Below, piece after piece: positions 22,220 through 31,134 of a stretch of 43,430 bases of DNA. Source of the stretch: a virus. The notes beneath the pieces are model-generated. The model was not told the DNA's origin and made no database searches. It saw nothing but the letters and a program-made list of their open reading frames with translations. The position numbers were made by a program, and so were the translations under genes. How positions within the stretch are numbered: the stretch's first letter is position 1; each line of letters begins with the position of its first letter. Location: IMG/VR virus record IMGVR_UViG_3300006792_000001, positions 1 through 43,430 of that record; one strand, 5' to 3'.

Positions 22220-22408
22220 GTGGAGCGGCCTGACGACACGCCGAAACTGTTGACGTGCCGGCAGTGTGGAGAGCCCTTAGCGCGTGCCACCCCGACTGGC
22301 GTCTACCCGCTGGATGGCGTGCGTGTCTACGTCGAACAGGGCAGGATGCGCATGGAGTGCGGACACTGCCATAAGCGTCTCTGGTGGCCGCTACGATTGG
22401 CAGCGTGA
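22220..22408 (+). CDS. 62-residue zinc-ribbon protein
   Basis: It starts at GTG. Two Cys pairs (LTCRQCGEPLA and ECGHCHKRLW) form a classical zinc ribbon. It is the last gene of the early operon before a gene-free control stretch. Confidence 0.6.
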   Translation: MERPDDTPKLLTCRQCGEPLARATPTGVYPLDGVRVYVEQGRMRMECGHCHKRLWWPLRLAA

Positions 22409-22456
22409 TAGGGCATAGATGTACACTTAACTGACATAATCTATCCTGTATGGGGT

Positions 22457-22503
22457 TGCCCGGCTGTTTTGCAATGTGGAAGCACATCGCCGCCGGGCAT
22501 TTT
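22457..22503 (+). terminator. Hairpin with T-run between early and late genes
   Basis: TGCCCGGC (22457-22464) pairs with GCCGGGCA (22492-22499), followed by TTTT. The loop is long (27 bases), so strength is uncertain. The stretch 22409-22532 has no gene. It also holds TTGGCA and TACACT 19 bases apart (22397-22427), a weak promoter candidate for the late genes. Confidence 0.45.
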
Positions 22504-22532
22504 CGCGTGGTTAAGAATCTGGATTGAGCGGC

Positions 22533-23780
22533 ATGGCACTAGCAGTATGGCAAAACCGCATCACAGGCGAAGGCGAAGAAGCGCCGGACCAGCTCATGGC
22601 CAACGCCCGGAACTGGCGCATCCATCCCAAGGCGCAACAAGACGCATTAGCCGGCGTGCTGAACGAGGTCGGCTGGGTGCAGCGTGTCATCGTTAATCAG
22701 CGCAACCAGGCACTTATTGACGGTCACCTCAGAGTCTCCCTTGCCCTGCAACGCAACGAGCCGACGATACCTGTCACCTATGTTGACCTCGACGAGGCCG
22801 AAGAGGCGTTGATTCTGGCGACGCTTGACCCGTTGTCCGCTATGGCCGCAACGGACACCGCGAAGCTGGATGAATTGCTCAGGGACATCTCGACCGGCGA
22901 CGCGGCGGTACAGCAGATGCTTGCGGAGCTGGCAGAGGCTAACGGTCTGTATAGCGAACCAGAGAAGGTCGAAGACCCTGGCGCACAGGTCGATCGCGCC
23001 GACGAACTGCGTGAGGCGTGGGGCTGCGTTGTGGGCCAGCTGTGGGAGATACCATCGTTAACCGTGTCCGGCAAGGCGCACCGGCTGTTGTGTGGCGATA
23101 GCACGAGCGCGGAGGACGTGGCGCGGTTGATGGACGGTGCAAAGGCGGATGCTGTCGTTACTGACCCGCCTTACGGCATAAACCGTGATGGAGTACCGAA
23201 CGACGACCCTGAAGGTCTCCATGTCCTATTCGAGGGCGTTGTTCGCAATCTACCCGTTGAGAACGCGGTGATTGTTGCGTTTCAGTCGAGTCGCATGTTC
23301 CCTGAATGGTTAGACGCTATCCGTTCTTATGCTCATCATTTTGAACGCATGCTTTGGATGTACAAGCCAAACGATATTACGTTCCCCTGGAGGGGTTGGA
23401 TTCTGAAAAGCGAAGCCATTTTAGTGTCAACAGTTGGAACAGGACAATGGGTGGACATTCACCCTTTTGCCCACGACTGCTACACCGCTAATTGGGATAA
23501 CGCGAACAAGGTCGATATCGCCGGATGGCACGGAAGTATCAAGCCGATGACCGTCATTAGTGACCTTGTTCGGCGTGTGTGTCCTGAGGGTGCGAGCGTG
23601 TACGACCCCTTCCTCGGCTCCGGCACAACGATGGTGGCCGCCGAGCAAACCGGCCGCGTCTGCTACGGCATGGAGATCGAACCCAAATATGTCGCCGTCG
23701 CGTTGGAGCGTATGTCAGGTATGGGGCTCACACCGCTGCTTGTGTCAGATCATCAAAGCGGCGGTAGTGGCGGTTTGTGA
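22533..23780 (+). CDS. ParB-like plus DNA methyltransferase fusion
   Basis: The protein has about 415 residues from ATG 22533; a TTG at 22524 is possible. Residues about 15-110 are a ParB-like domain (ANARNWRIHPKAQQDALAGV; ALIDGHLRVSLALQRNE). Residues about 180-410 are a beta-class MTase with DPPYGIN and later YDPFLGSGTTMVAAE. Such fusions are common next to phage terminase genes. It is the third DNA MTase here. It probably modifies phage DNA at or before packaging. Confidence 0.88.
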   Translation: MALAVWQNRITGEGEEAPDQLMANARNWRIHPKAQQDALAGVLNEVGWVQRVIVNQRNQALIDGHLRVSLALQRNEPTIPVTYVDLDEAEEALILATLDPLSAMAATDTAKLDELLRDISTGDAAVQQMLAELAEANGLYSEPEKVEDPGAQVDRADELREAWGCVVGQLWEIPSLTVSGKAHRLLCGDSTSAEDVARLMDGAKADAVVTDPPYGINRDGVPNDDPEGLHVLFEGVVRNLPVENAVIVAFQSSRMFPEWLDAIRSYAHHFERMLWMYKPNDITFPWRGWILKSEAILVSTVGTGQWVDIHPFAHDCYTANWDNANKVDIAGWHGSIKPMTVISDLVRRVCPEGASVYDPFLGSGTTMVAAEQTGRVCYGMEIEPKYVAVALERMSGMGLTPLLVSDHQSGGSGGL

Positions 23781-24109
23781 TGCCTAGTTACACAGATAAA
23801 CAAATCACCGACGCCCTCATTGCCACCAAAGGCATGGTGTACGTTGCCGCAGCGCGGCTTGGGTGCAAGCCAGATACTATCAAGAAGCGCATAGCAGACA
23901 AGCCGTCCGTACGCGCGATACTCGAAGCCGAACGCGGCAAGATGGGCGATACTGCCGAGCTGAAACTGGCGCAGGCGATCCAGAAAGGCGAACCGTGGTC
24001 TATTCAGTTCTACCTCAAGACTCAAGCCAAGAACCGTGGCTATAGCGACCACATCGAGCATGCTGGCGACATAACGATACGGGTGGTGTATGACAACGTT
24101 GACGATTAA
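23780..24109 (+). CDS. terS: Small terminase subunit-like protein
   Basis: The 109-residue protein starts at the ATG in TGATG shared with the MTase stop. The N-terminal helix-turn-helix (YTDKQITDALIATKGMVYVA, then ARLGCKPDTIKKRI) and a helical oligomerisation region are typical of TerS, which recognises the packaging site. The gene overlaps TerL by 20 bases. Confidence 0.7.
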   Translation: MPSYTDKQITDALIATKGMVYVAAARLGCKPDTIKKRIADKPSVRAILEAERGKMGDTAELKLAQAIQKGEPWSIQFYLKTQAKNRGYSDHIEHAGDITIRVVYDNVDD

Positions 24110-25349
24110 CCTGCCCAATCCGCACGCTGGGCAGAGGCGGGTCATTGCGGAATCTCGCAGATTCAATGTTGTGAACTTAGGCCGAAGAGCAGGAAAAACC
24201 ACGCTCGGCATTGACCGCGCCGTAGAGCAGATGTTGCAAGGCTACCCAGTGGGTTGGTTCAGTCCGACATATAAAATGCTGTCCGAAGTCTGGCGGGATG
24301 CCAAGCGCATCCTGCGGCCAATTATCAGGACGATCTCCGAACAAGACAAGCGCATTGAGCTGCTAACCGGCGGCCAGATCGACTTCTGGTCGTTGGATAC
24401 GCCGGACGTGGCTCGCGGCCGCCGGTACAAGCGGGTGGTCATCGACGAGGCGGCCATGATCCGCGCACTGGAACAGGCGTGGACTGAAGTTCTCCGGCCA
24501 ACTCTGACCGACTATGAGGGTGATGCGTGGTTCCTGTCCACACCCAGGGGCCGTAATTATTACTGGACGCTCTACCAGCGTGGCCAGGACAACACCTACC
24601 CTGAGTGGATGAGCTGGTCTATGACAACAGCCGCAAACCCGTTCATCAATCCTGCTGAGATTGAGGCGGCGCGTCTTGAACTACCCGAACGTGCCTACCT
24701 ACAGGAGTACATGGCGGTATTTATCGAAGATGGTGCGGGAGTCTTCCGCCGGGTGCGGGAGGCTGCTACCGCCGAGCCACAGGAAGCGCCTTTGCCAGGG
24801 CACCAGTACGTGTTCGGCGTTGATTGGGGCAAAACGCAGGACTGGACGGTTATCGCGGTGATAGACGTGAACACACGCGAGCTGGTCTACATGGATCGGT
24901 TCAACCAGATCGACTACCAGATTCAGTTAGGGCGTCTCTCGGCGCTGCATAGCCGCTTTAACCCGTCCGTTGTTATCCCCGAGCGCAACAGCATCGGCGA
25001 GCCACTTATCGAGCAGCTTCAACGTTCGGGGATACACATGATTCCGTTCCAGACGACGAACGCAACCAAAGCTGTGGCCATTGACGCGCTGGCGCTGGCG
25101 TTTGAGCGGGGCGACCTAAAAATAGTCAATGACCCGATCCTCATCAACGAATTGCAGGCCTACGAATCCGAACGATTGCCGTCCGGTTTGTTGCGTTACA
25201 ACGCGCCCCGAGGACAACATGACGATTGCGTGATGGCGCTGGCGCTGGCATGGCAGGCGGCAAGCGTGCCACCCGCCGCGTCGGTTGCTATTTCCTCGGA
25301 TACCCGTGACACCTACGCGCCTAGCAGGACAGGAGCACTCTGGACATGA
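24090..25349 (+). CDS. terL: Terminase large subunit
   Basis: The 419-residue packaging motor has Walker A GRRAGKTT (residues 31-38) and Walker B VVIDEAAM (about 115-122), then STPRGRN as coupling motif. The RNase H-like nuclease follows: FGVDWGKTQDW (about 244), VVIPERNSIGEP and HDDCVMALALAW (about 380) supply the acidic metal ligands. It cuts and pumps DNA into the prohead with TerS and the portal. Whether it uses cos or headful cutting cannot be told from sequence alone. Confidence 0.95.
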   Translation: MTTLTINLPNPHAGQRRVIAESRRFNVVNLGRRAGKTTLGIDRAVEQMLQGYPVGWFSPTYKMLSEVWRDAKRILRPIIRTISEQDKRIELLTGGQIDFWSLDTPDVARGRRYKRVVIDEAAMIRALEQAWTEVLRPTLTDYEGDAWFLSTPRGRNYYWTLYQRGQDNTYPEWMSWSMTTAANPFINPAEIEAARLELPERAYLQEYMAVFIEDGAGVFRRVREAATAEPQEAPLPGHQYVFGVDWGKTQDWTVIAVIDVNTRELVYMDRFNQIDYQIQLGRLSALHSRFNPSVVIPERNSIGEPLIEQLQRSGIHMIPFQTTNATKAVAIDALALAFERGDLKIVNDPILINELQAYESERLPSGLLRYNAPRGQHDDCVMALALAWQAASVPPAASVAISSDTRDTYAPSRTGALWT

Positions 25350-26788
25350 GTACATGGGACACCATCAGGGGCTGGTTCGGGTTTGCACCGCTGGCCGAAT
25401 CGATCATGATTGATAGCGACGACTACCTGTATCGGCCGCTTACCAGCCGGGCTACATCCGACCTGCCACAGCATCAGCACGACAGGATGCTCAAAATCGC
25501 CGCGCATCTGGACCGCTCCAACCCGGTTGCTAAACGCATCATGGACCTCTTGACAGATTTCGTCTTTGCCGAGGGAGTACAGATCACGTGCCGTAATGCT
25601 GAGGTTGAGAAATTACTACGCGATCATTGGGACGACCCGGTGAACGATTGGGACGCACGCGGCCCGAGGATGTTTCGCCTGCGCCTGCGCGATGGTGAGA
25701 TCGTCATGCCTGCCGGGGTCAACGAGGTGGATGGCGCGGTGCGTTGGGGCATGATTCCCAGCCGCATGGTCAAGGAGGTGCGTCCGGACCCGCTCAACTG
25801 GGAGATCGTCCGCTCGGTGATCCTCATGCCAGAGACAACCGAGCGTGAGGGCCGTAATCTGGCGGTTATCAACGAGCAGCCTGAGTCCGGTCGGCTTGAG
25901 GGCGAGTGTGTGTTTCTGAAGATCAACGATGACGGTTTGCGCGGCATCTCAATGCTCTACCCGCTGGCGGATTTTCTCGACTCGCTCAATACCATGGCGT
26001 TTTCCGAGGTGGATCGAGCGCAGATGGTGCGGGCGTTTGTCTGGGATGTGACGATCAATGGCGCAACTCCGGACGACCTCAAGGGCTACGCGCAAGACCC
26101 AAACTATTCCGCGCCGCGTCCCGGTAGCGCGCGAATCCACAATGAGAATGTGACGTACCAGGCACTAGCGCCGCAACTCAATTCGTACGATGCGACCGAG
26201 CTGATGGGCTGGGTTCTCAACACGCTGATCCTCGGGAGTGTTGGCGTTCCCGAGCACTGGTTTGGATCGGGCGGCGATGTGAATCGCGCAGTGGGCGCGG
26301 TGATGGAAACCCCAACGATCAAAATGTTGTCACGGCTGCAACGCGACTGGCAGCAGGTTATGAGCGACGTGCTGCGCTACGTGGTCGACCAGGCCGTTAT
26401 CCACGGCGCGCTCCCGGCACAGGTAGCCGTCGAGAATGCGGACGGCAAGCGGACCGGCGAGATGATAGACCCGCGTCTGGCTTTTGAGGTGGTGGCTCCG
26501 GATATGGATACGACGGACATGACGCAACTGGCGGCCACTGTCGTGCAGGTGACGCAGGCGCTGGTCATTGCCGAGCAGCAGGAGTACACCAGTAAGGCCA
26601 CCGCGCGCGCCATCTTTAGCGCCATTGCCCAACAGCTCGGACCGGACATTGACCCGGATGAAGAAGCCGAGAGGATCGCGAATCAGACCGAACAGCGCGA
26701 GAAGGAGGGTGATGTCCCGGAGCGGGTGGCAAACGAGATCGAACGCGCAATGGCGAACGGCAAGCGCGACAAGGAGCGGGTAGCGTAG
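25346..26788 (+). CDS. Portal protein
   Basis: The 480-residue protein directly follows TerL (ATGA overlap). It shows portal features: an N-terminal region (LKIAAHLDRSNPVAKRIMDL), a wing with beta segments (FRLRLRDGEIVMPAGVNEVD) and a long stem helix area (VDQAVIHGALPAQ), ending in an acidic helical crown. A dodecamer forms the DNA gate of the head. Confidence 0.85.
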   Translation: MSTWDTIRGWFGFAPLAESIMIDSDDYLYRPLTSRATSDLPQHQHDRMLKIAAHLDRSNPVAKRIMDLLTDFVFAEGVQITCRNAEVEKLLRDHWDDPVNDWDARGPRMFRLRLRDGEIVMPAGVNEVDGAVRWGMIPSRMVKEVRPDPLNWEIVRSVILMPETTEREGRNLAVINEQPESGRLEGECVFLKINDDGLRGISMLYPLADFLDSLNTMAFSEVDRAQMVRAFVWDVTINGATPDDLKGYAQDPNYSAPRPGSARIHNENVTYQALAPQLNSYDATELMGWVLNTLILGSVGVPEHWFGSGGDVNRAVGAVMETPTIKMLSRLQRDWQQVMSDVLRYVVDQAVIHGALPAQVAVENADGKRTGEMIDPRLAFEVVAPDMDTTDMTQLAATVVQVTQALVIAEQQEYTSKATARAIFSAIAQQLGPDIDPDEEAERIANQTEQREKEGDVPERVANEIERAMANGKRDKERVA

Positions 26789-27640
26789 ATGTCTGTCACG
26801 TTCCCCGAGCGTGTTGACGCGCTCGTTGCCCAGTCCGGACAGCTCGATGCGGACGCTGTGCGCCGCGTACTCGACCTGCTGGGCCAATTGCACGAGCGTG
26901 TACTGGTGCGGATCGCGCAACGGCCGGACCTGACGATCTCGGATACCCGCGCGCTGCGTATCGAGATACAGACGTTGACCCAGCAGTTTGAGGCGCAACT
27001 GGCTTCGACGGTCAGTGGCTACCAGCAACTGGCGTGGGACATCTCCGACGATGTGGTGGACGCGGAGCTGGCCGCCGCCGGGCTGCGCACCGGTACCGTG
27101 GGCATCTCGACCCAGACGCTCAGCATCGTGCAAGGCTACAGCGCCGAGCTAATCAAGGGCTTGTCCGCCGATGCCCTGGAATGGATGAATACGGAATTGC
27201 AACTGGCGTCGCTAGGCGGCCGGTCGTTCAGCGAATTGGTGAAAAACATTGGTCGTAATCTGGATAGCCCGTCGGTGTTTGGCAAGGTGGCGACACGCGC
27301 CGAGATGATAGCTCGCACCGAGGTGGGCCGGGCGTTTTCCTTGGGTTATCAGAAGCGAGGCAACGAGGTCGCGGCGTCCGTGCCTGGCACGCGGAAGATG
27401 TGGGTGCATGCGACCGGGATGATGGTTGGCAAGACGAAGCCGGGGCAGTACCGGCCACGCCCCGCGCATGTGGCGTTGGACGGCACAACCATCCCGTGGG
27501 AGGAGATGTTTAGTGTCAATGGGTATGCGGCGCCCGGTCCGCTCGATTCGCGCCTACCGGCGTCCGAAACGGTGGGCTGTTTGTGTCGACTTGTCATGGA
27601 TTTCACTGCTACGGTCGATCCGACTCTGAGTATCATTTGA
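26789..27640 (+). CDS. MuF-like head morphogenesis protein
   Basis: The 283-residue protein follows the portal gene. The C-terminal half has the MuF pattern: MIARTEVGRAFSLGYQKRG, then RPRPAHVALDGTTIPWEEMF and a final Cys pair (VGCLCRLVMDF). The N-terminal half is helical. These minor head proteins bind the portal and help head assembly; some are injected with DNA. Confidence 0.82.
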   Translation: MSVTFPERVDALVAQSGQLDADAVRRVLDLLGQLHERVLVRIAQRPDLTISDTRALRIEIQTLTQQFEAQLASTVSGYQQLAWDISDDVVDAELAAAGLRTGTVGISTQTLSIVQGYSAELIKGLSADALEWMNTELQLASLGGRSFSELVKNIGRNLDSPSVFGKVATRAEMIARTEVGRAFSLGYQKRGNEVAASVPGTRKMWVHATGMMVGKTKPGQYRPRPAHVALDGTTIPWEEMFSVNGYAAPGPLDSRLPASETVGCLCRLVMDFTATVDPTLSII

Positions 27641-27652
27641 GAGGACAGGCCC

Positions 27653-27895
27653 TTGACACTCATTGCCTACTTTCTCACGATCATCGCCGCACTATCCGCG
27701 TTCGCTGTGTATTTCGACCTCCTGGTGTTCGCCGGCTTGCATCTCGAACGATCGCGGGCGAAGCGCGAACGGGCGCAACGGCTGGCTCGTTATGTGGCCG
27801 GTGTTGAGGAGGGGCGCAAGGCGGCGGCACAGGCAGCGTACAAGGAGGTGCGTCCGGAGCCTAGCGCTGAGACGATTCGGAATAGCCACGCATGA
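27653..27895 (+). CDS. Small membrane protein with cytoplasmic basic helix
   Basis: The protein has 80 residues from a TTG start preceded by GAGAGGACAGG. One N-terminal membrane span (LIAYFLTIIAALSAFAVYFD) is followed by a charged helix (LERSRAKRERAQRLARYVAG). It lies between head genes. Function is unknown. Confidence 0.55.
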   Translation: MTLIAYFLTIIAALSAFAVYFDLLVFAGLHLERSRAKRERAQRLARYVAGVEEGRKAAAQAAYKEVRPEPSAETIRNSHA

Positions 27896-27978
27896 CGCTG
27901 TATTATGTGCGGCTTTACCTTAATGCCCTGCTGAGTCGCCTCGTCGTGTGGATTATGGAGCGGCGTACGCCATCATGA
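27892..27978 (+). CDS. 28-residue membrane peptide
   Basis: The translation MTLYYVRLYLNALLSRLVVW ends in a short basic tail. ATGA overlaps at both ends (27892-27895 and 27975-27978) argue for coupled translation. It is a putative single-span peptide of unknown role. Confidence 0.45.
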   Translation: MTLYYVRLYLNALLSRLVVWIMERRTPS

Positions 27979-28160
27979 CTGACCGGCACATCGAGCGCTG
28001 CCAGGAGTGCAATATGCCCATCTTTGAGCTACAGATCATTGCGGGGTATGTGTGCGTCGTTCACCGTGACCGGCACCACGGCGAGCAGCATGTAACGGTT
28101 CGCCGCTTAGATCAAATCCTGGAGGAAGCGGACGCGCTGAAAGAAGAACAGGTGGCGTAG
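27975..28160 (+). CDS. Small Cys/His-rich protein, 61 residues
   Basis: The start at 27975 was chosen because its ATG overlaps the upstream stop. It has ERCQECNMPIFELQ with a Cys pair, then CVVHRDRHHGEQH, which could complete a zinc site. Function is unknown. Confidence 0.55.
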   Translation: MTDRHIERCQECNMPIFELQIIAGYVCVVHRDRHHGEQHVTVRRLDQILEEADALKEEQVA

Positions 28161-28161
28161 T

Positions 28162-28190
28162 TGACACGCCGCTAACCATAACCTACACTA
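28162..28190 (+). promoter_or_regulatory. Capsid-operon promoter
   Basis: A perfect -35 TTGACA (28162-28167), a 17-base spacer and TACACT (28185-28190) form the best promoter in the window. It lies just after the last small head gene and before the capsid gene. It shares its -10 box with the early promoter at 10591-10619. Confidence 0.75.
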
Positions 28191-28218
28191 CGGACAATAC
28201 TAGCCCAGAGTGCCCTTC

Positions 28219-28267
28219 AGAGCGCCCAATGATTGAACGCCCCAGAGCGTCTAACGTTAGGCGCTCT
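28219..28267 (+). promoter_or_regulatory. Leader with two competing hairpins (attenuator-like)
   Basis: The 3' arm GGCGCTCT (28260-28267) can pair either with AGAGCGCC (28219-28226) or, more compactly, within 28244-28267, where AGAGCG and CGCTCT flank the palindrome CTAACGTTAG. The compact form is followed by TTTC and looks like a terminator; the other form would prevent it. A 26-codon frame starts at ATG 28229 and crosses the hairpins. Confidence 0.5.
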
Positions 28268-30392
28268 TTCTGTGTTAGACAAAGACACCACACAACCAGA
28301 ACCAGTTGAGCCGGTTGCCGAAGTCGTGACCATCCTCAGTGATGGTGCGTTGCTTGAGTCTGCCGACAATGGCGCGGGCTGGAAATGGCGCATGCAGGTC
28401 ATCCAGGCCGGCATTTCCAGAAACAAGACAGAGTACCCGCTCGACGTGCTACACAGGCGAGCCGGGCTATACGAGGGCGTCACCGCATATTACGGCGGCG
28501 CTGACCACTCGCCCGCACATCGCGGGTTTAGCGATGTGGGCGGATGGATAACCAACCCCTCCCCCAATCCACGTGGCGTTGAGGCGACCTTCGAAATCAA
28601 CAAGGGCAAGCCTGAATTGCGCGAGACGTTCCTGCACGCATGGGACGTCTCGCAGCGCACCGGACGTACCCCGTTCGGTTTCTCCCATGTAGTCCCACAC
28701 GGCAAATACAAAAGCACAGTCCGGCGTCTCGCCGAGGGACTGGTGAGACGCATAGACGATTTTACCGCTGTTGATTCAGTGGACATTGTAATGCGGCCAA
28801 GTGCCGGTGGTGAGCTGATTGGGCTCGTCGCCGCGATTGACACGGGCCAAGAAAGGATTTTACGAACCATGGAAGACTTGTTGGCCCGGCTGCGTCGGGG
28901 CGAGACGCTGACTGAGGCGGAGATGACCCAGCTGGCAACCGAAGCGCCCGCTGAGCTTGCCAAGGCATCGGCAGAGGCAGTGAAGCTCGCCCCGACGCCA
29001 GCGCCGCTGGACGATAGCGCGCTGACCGAAGCCGAGCAGCGTTTTGAGCAGCGTATCGCGATGTCGGAATGCCGGTTGGTGCTGGCGGAAACGTTGTCCG
29101 AATCGAAACTCCCGGAGCCGGTCAAGGCTGGCATCCGCGAAGATTTTGAGGGGGTGATCTTCGATCATGACAAGTTGGCGAAACGCATTGAGCGCGACCG
29201 CGCCACGGCGGCAAAGCTCGTTGAGGCTGCCGGCGGCGGACAACCGCGTTCGGGAAGTATCGAGATCACCGAGGATGTCCGCGATAAGCAACGCAAAGCG
29301 CTTGACGGCTTGTTTGAAGGCGCGCCCATTGATGGTGTAACGCCATACCGCTCAATCAAACAGGCGTTCCTCGATATAAGCGGTCAGAGCCTGTCCTACA
29401 TTGATGGGCAGCTCCCGTTCCAGATTCTGGGCGAGGCGACCCAGTACTCGCCGGTTAGCGCGTTGACCGAGGCCATTGACTCCACCAGCTGGGGCCAGGT
29501 ACTGGGCGACTCGATCACGCGGCGCATGATTCGCGAATACAACCATCCTCAGTTCGATTCATGGCGAAAAATCACAACGGACATTGTGCCGCTGAATGAT
29601 TTCCGCACGCAGCGGCGCACGCGCTTCGGCGGGTACGGCGATCTGCCGGTAGTGGCCGAGGGTGGAACCTACCAGCCCACGACGAGCCCAACCGATGAAG
29701 AGGCGACCTACAGCCCAACCAAGCGCGGCTACCTGGAGTCTTTAACACTCGAAGTGATCGCTAATGACGACGTGGGCTCCCTCCGGCGCTTGCCGCAACG
29801 CATGGGCCGCGCGGCGGCTCGCACGCTACATGATTTTGTCTGGACTGACATGATCCTCGGCAACCCGACGGTGACGTACGACGCCACGACACTTTTTCAC
29901 TCCAACCATGGAAATACCGGCACGACCGCGTTGAGCGCGACGGCCCTGTTGGCTGTCGAGAACGCCATGCGTAACCAGACCGCCTACAACGAGACGGGCC
30001 ACGTCCTGGGTGCGGGCAACACACCGAAGATTCTGGTGATCCCGAATGAGCTACGCGAGACAGCGTACCGGCTTACCCAGTCCGGTGTGATGTCTCAGGC
30101 ATCTTCCTTTACAGCGACCGAGCCGAACATGTTCCAGGGCGGCTATGAGGTCATCGTGATGGACGATTGGACGGATGCAACCGACTGGTATGCATTCGCC
30201 AACCCGCAGGACACCCCAAATCTGGAGGTCGGTTTCCTCAACGGGCGCGAAGAGCCTGAGCTATTCGTACAGGATCAGCCAACGATTGGCAGTAATTTCA
30301 CCGCTGACAAAATCACGTACAAAATCCGCCATATCTACGGCGCGACAAACCTCGATCACCGTGGCGCGTACCGACAGGTCGTCGCGGGGTAA
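28233..30392 (+). CDS. Prohead protease fused to major capsid protein
   Basis: The frame has up to 719 residues. The start is uncertain: TTG 28233 lies within the leader hairpins and has no ribosome site; GTG 28272 (VLDKDTTQ) is the next candidate. Residues about 30-210 look like a prohead protease (GGADHSPAHRGFSDVG, FGFSHVVPHG, VDSVDIVMRPSAGGELIGLV). Residues about 215-340 are a helical, charged scaffold-like part. Residues about 350-719 are the major capsid protein (YSPTKRGYLESLTLEVIAND, then MGRAAARTLHDFVWTDMILG), HK97-fold and Mu gpT-like. The protease probably cuts itself and the scaffold away during maturation. Confidence 0.82.
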   Translation: MNAPERLTLGALSVLDKDTTQPEPVEPVAEVVTILSDGALLESADNGAGWKWRMQVIQAGISRNKTEYPLDVLHRRAGLYEGVTAYYGGADHSPAHRGFSDVGGWITNPSPNPRGVEATFEINKGKPELRETFLHAWDVSQRTGRTPFGFSHVVPHGKYKSTVRRLAEGLVRRIDDFTAVDSVDIVMRPSAGGELIGLVAAIDTGQERILRTMEDLLARLRRGETLTEAEMTQLATEAPAELAKASAEAVKLAPTPAPLDDSALTEAEQRFEQRIAMSECRLVLAETLSESKLPEPVKAGIREDFEGVIFDHDKLAKRIERDRATAAKLVEAAGGGQPRSGSIEITEDVRDKQRKALDGLFEGAPIDGVTPYRSIKQAFLDISGQSLSYIDGQLPFQILGEATQYSPVSALTEAIDSTSWGQVLGDSITRRMIREYNHPQFDSWRKITTDIVPLNDFRTQRRTRFGGYGDLPVVAEGGTYQPTTSPTDEEATYSPTKRGYLESLTLEVIANDDVGSLRRLPQRMGRAAARTLHDFVWTDMILGNPTVTYDATTLFHSNHGNTGTTALSATALLAVENAMRNQTAYNETGHVLGAGNTPKILVIPNELRETAYRLTQSGVMSQASSFTATEPNMFQGGYEVIVMDDWTDATDWYAFANPQDTPNLEVGFLNGREEPELFVQDQPTIGSNFTADKITYKIRHIYGATNLDHRGAYRQVVAG

Positions 30393-30404
30393 ATAGCTGA
30401 CTGA

Positions 30405-30429
30405 GCGGGCTGGCATCTGACCGGCCCGC
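30405..30429 (+). terminator. Hairpin after the capsid gene
   Basis: GCGGGC (30405-30410) pairs with GCCCGC (30424-30429), extended inward by GG/CC after one mismatch. There is no T-run, so it may act as a partial terminator or mRNA stabiliser between capsid and decoration genes. Confidence 0.4.
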
Positions 30430-30453
30430 CACCACATCTGAAAGGACAACAGT

Positions 30454-30864
30454 ATGCCGAGTTCAGTTCACGATCTTCCGGGCGGACATCTGCAACAGGC
30501 ACAGCTCTCGGCTCATGCCGCCGCCACAGCTACCGAGACGACCGGCGTTTTCAATGCGCCGTTTACTTGCAAGTTGGTATCGGTGACGGTGCGTTGGGAT
30601 GCGGCCATTTCCGGCGCGGACACCAACACCACGCACGTCAATGTCCTTAATGCCGGCGTTGCGGGGACGGGCACAACCGAGCTTGCGGCCACGGATTACG
30701 TCAACGCTACTGACGCGGTAAAGGGCGCGGTGGTCACGCTCTACGAGCCGTCCACTCCGCTTGCCCTTGCCGCCGGAGCACTGATCCAGATCCAACACCA
30801 GAAGGTTGGCACTGGGCTGGCGCTGCCGACCGGGTTGGTTAGCGTCACATATGAGGGCGCCTGA
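30454..30864 (+). CDS. Head decoration-like protein
   Basis: The 136-residue beta-rich protein (ATATETTGVFNAPFTCKLVS; TTHVNVLNAGVAGTGTTELA) directly follows the capsid gene with its own AAAGGAC ribosome site. Size, place and Gly/Ala/Thr content fit a capsid decoration or stabilising protein. No specific family is recognised. Confidence 0.55.
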   Translation: MPSSVHDLPGGHLQQAQLSAHAAATATETTGVFNAPFTCKLVSVTVRWDAAISGADTNTTHVNVLNAGVAGTGTTELAATDYVNATDAVKGAVVTLYEPSTPLALAAGALIQIQHQKVGTGLALPTGLVSVTYEGA

Positions 30865-30867
30865 GTT

Positions 30868-31134
30868 ATGGGTCCAGTTGCAATAACTGAATTCAGCGCA
30901 TCGGGCAACCTGGGCGCGAATAACACGGTGATGGCGATCACGCTAACGGCCGCCGCCGCCGCCGCCACGCTCACACTGAAAATGGGTGGCTCGGGCGGCA
31001 CGGTGGTGCTAACACTGGCGGCTGCCGTGGGCACGTCAACCGTGTTCGCCCCGTGTGTGCCATTTGTCGTCGGTAACACGGGTTACGTCACACTAACGGG
31101 CACTGGCGCGGTGGCATCGGTGATGTACGTATGA
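30868..31134 (+). CDS. Small virion protein, 88 residues
   Basis: This beta-rich protein is dominated by Ala, Gly, Thr and Val (TLTAAAAAATLTLKMGGSGG; YVTLTGTGAVASVMYV). It starts 3 bases after the decoration-like gene. It may be a second head decoration or spike component. Confidence 0.5.
   Translation: MGPVAITEFSASGNLGANNTVMAITLTAAAAAATLTLKMGGSGGTVVLTLAAAVGTSTVFAPCVPFVVGNTGYVTLTGTGAVASVMYV

Noticed and set aside
22397-22427. TTGGCA...TACACT as the late promoter
   Set aside because: The 19-base spacing is too long for a confident call, so it is only mentioned with the terminator.
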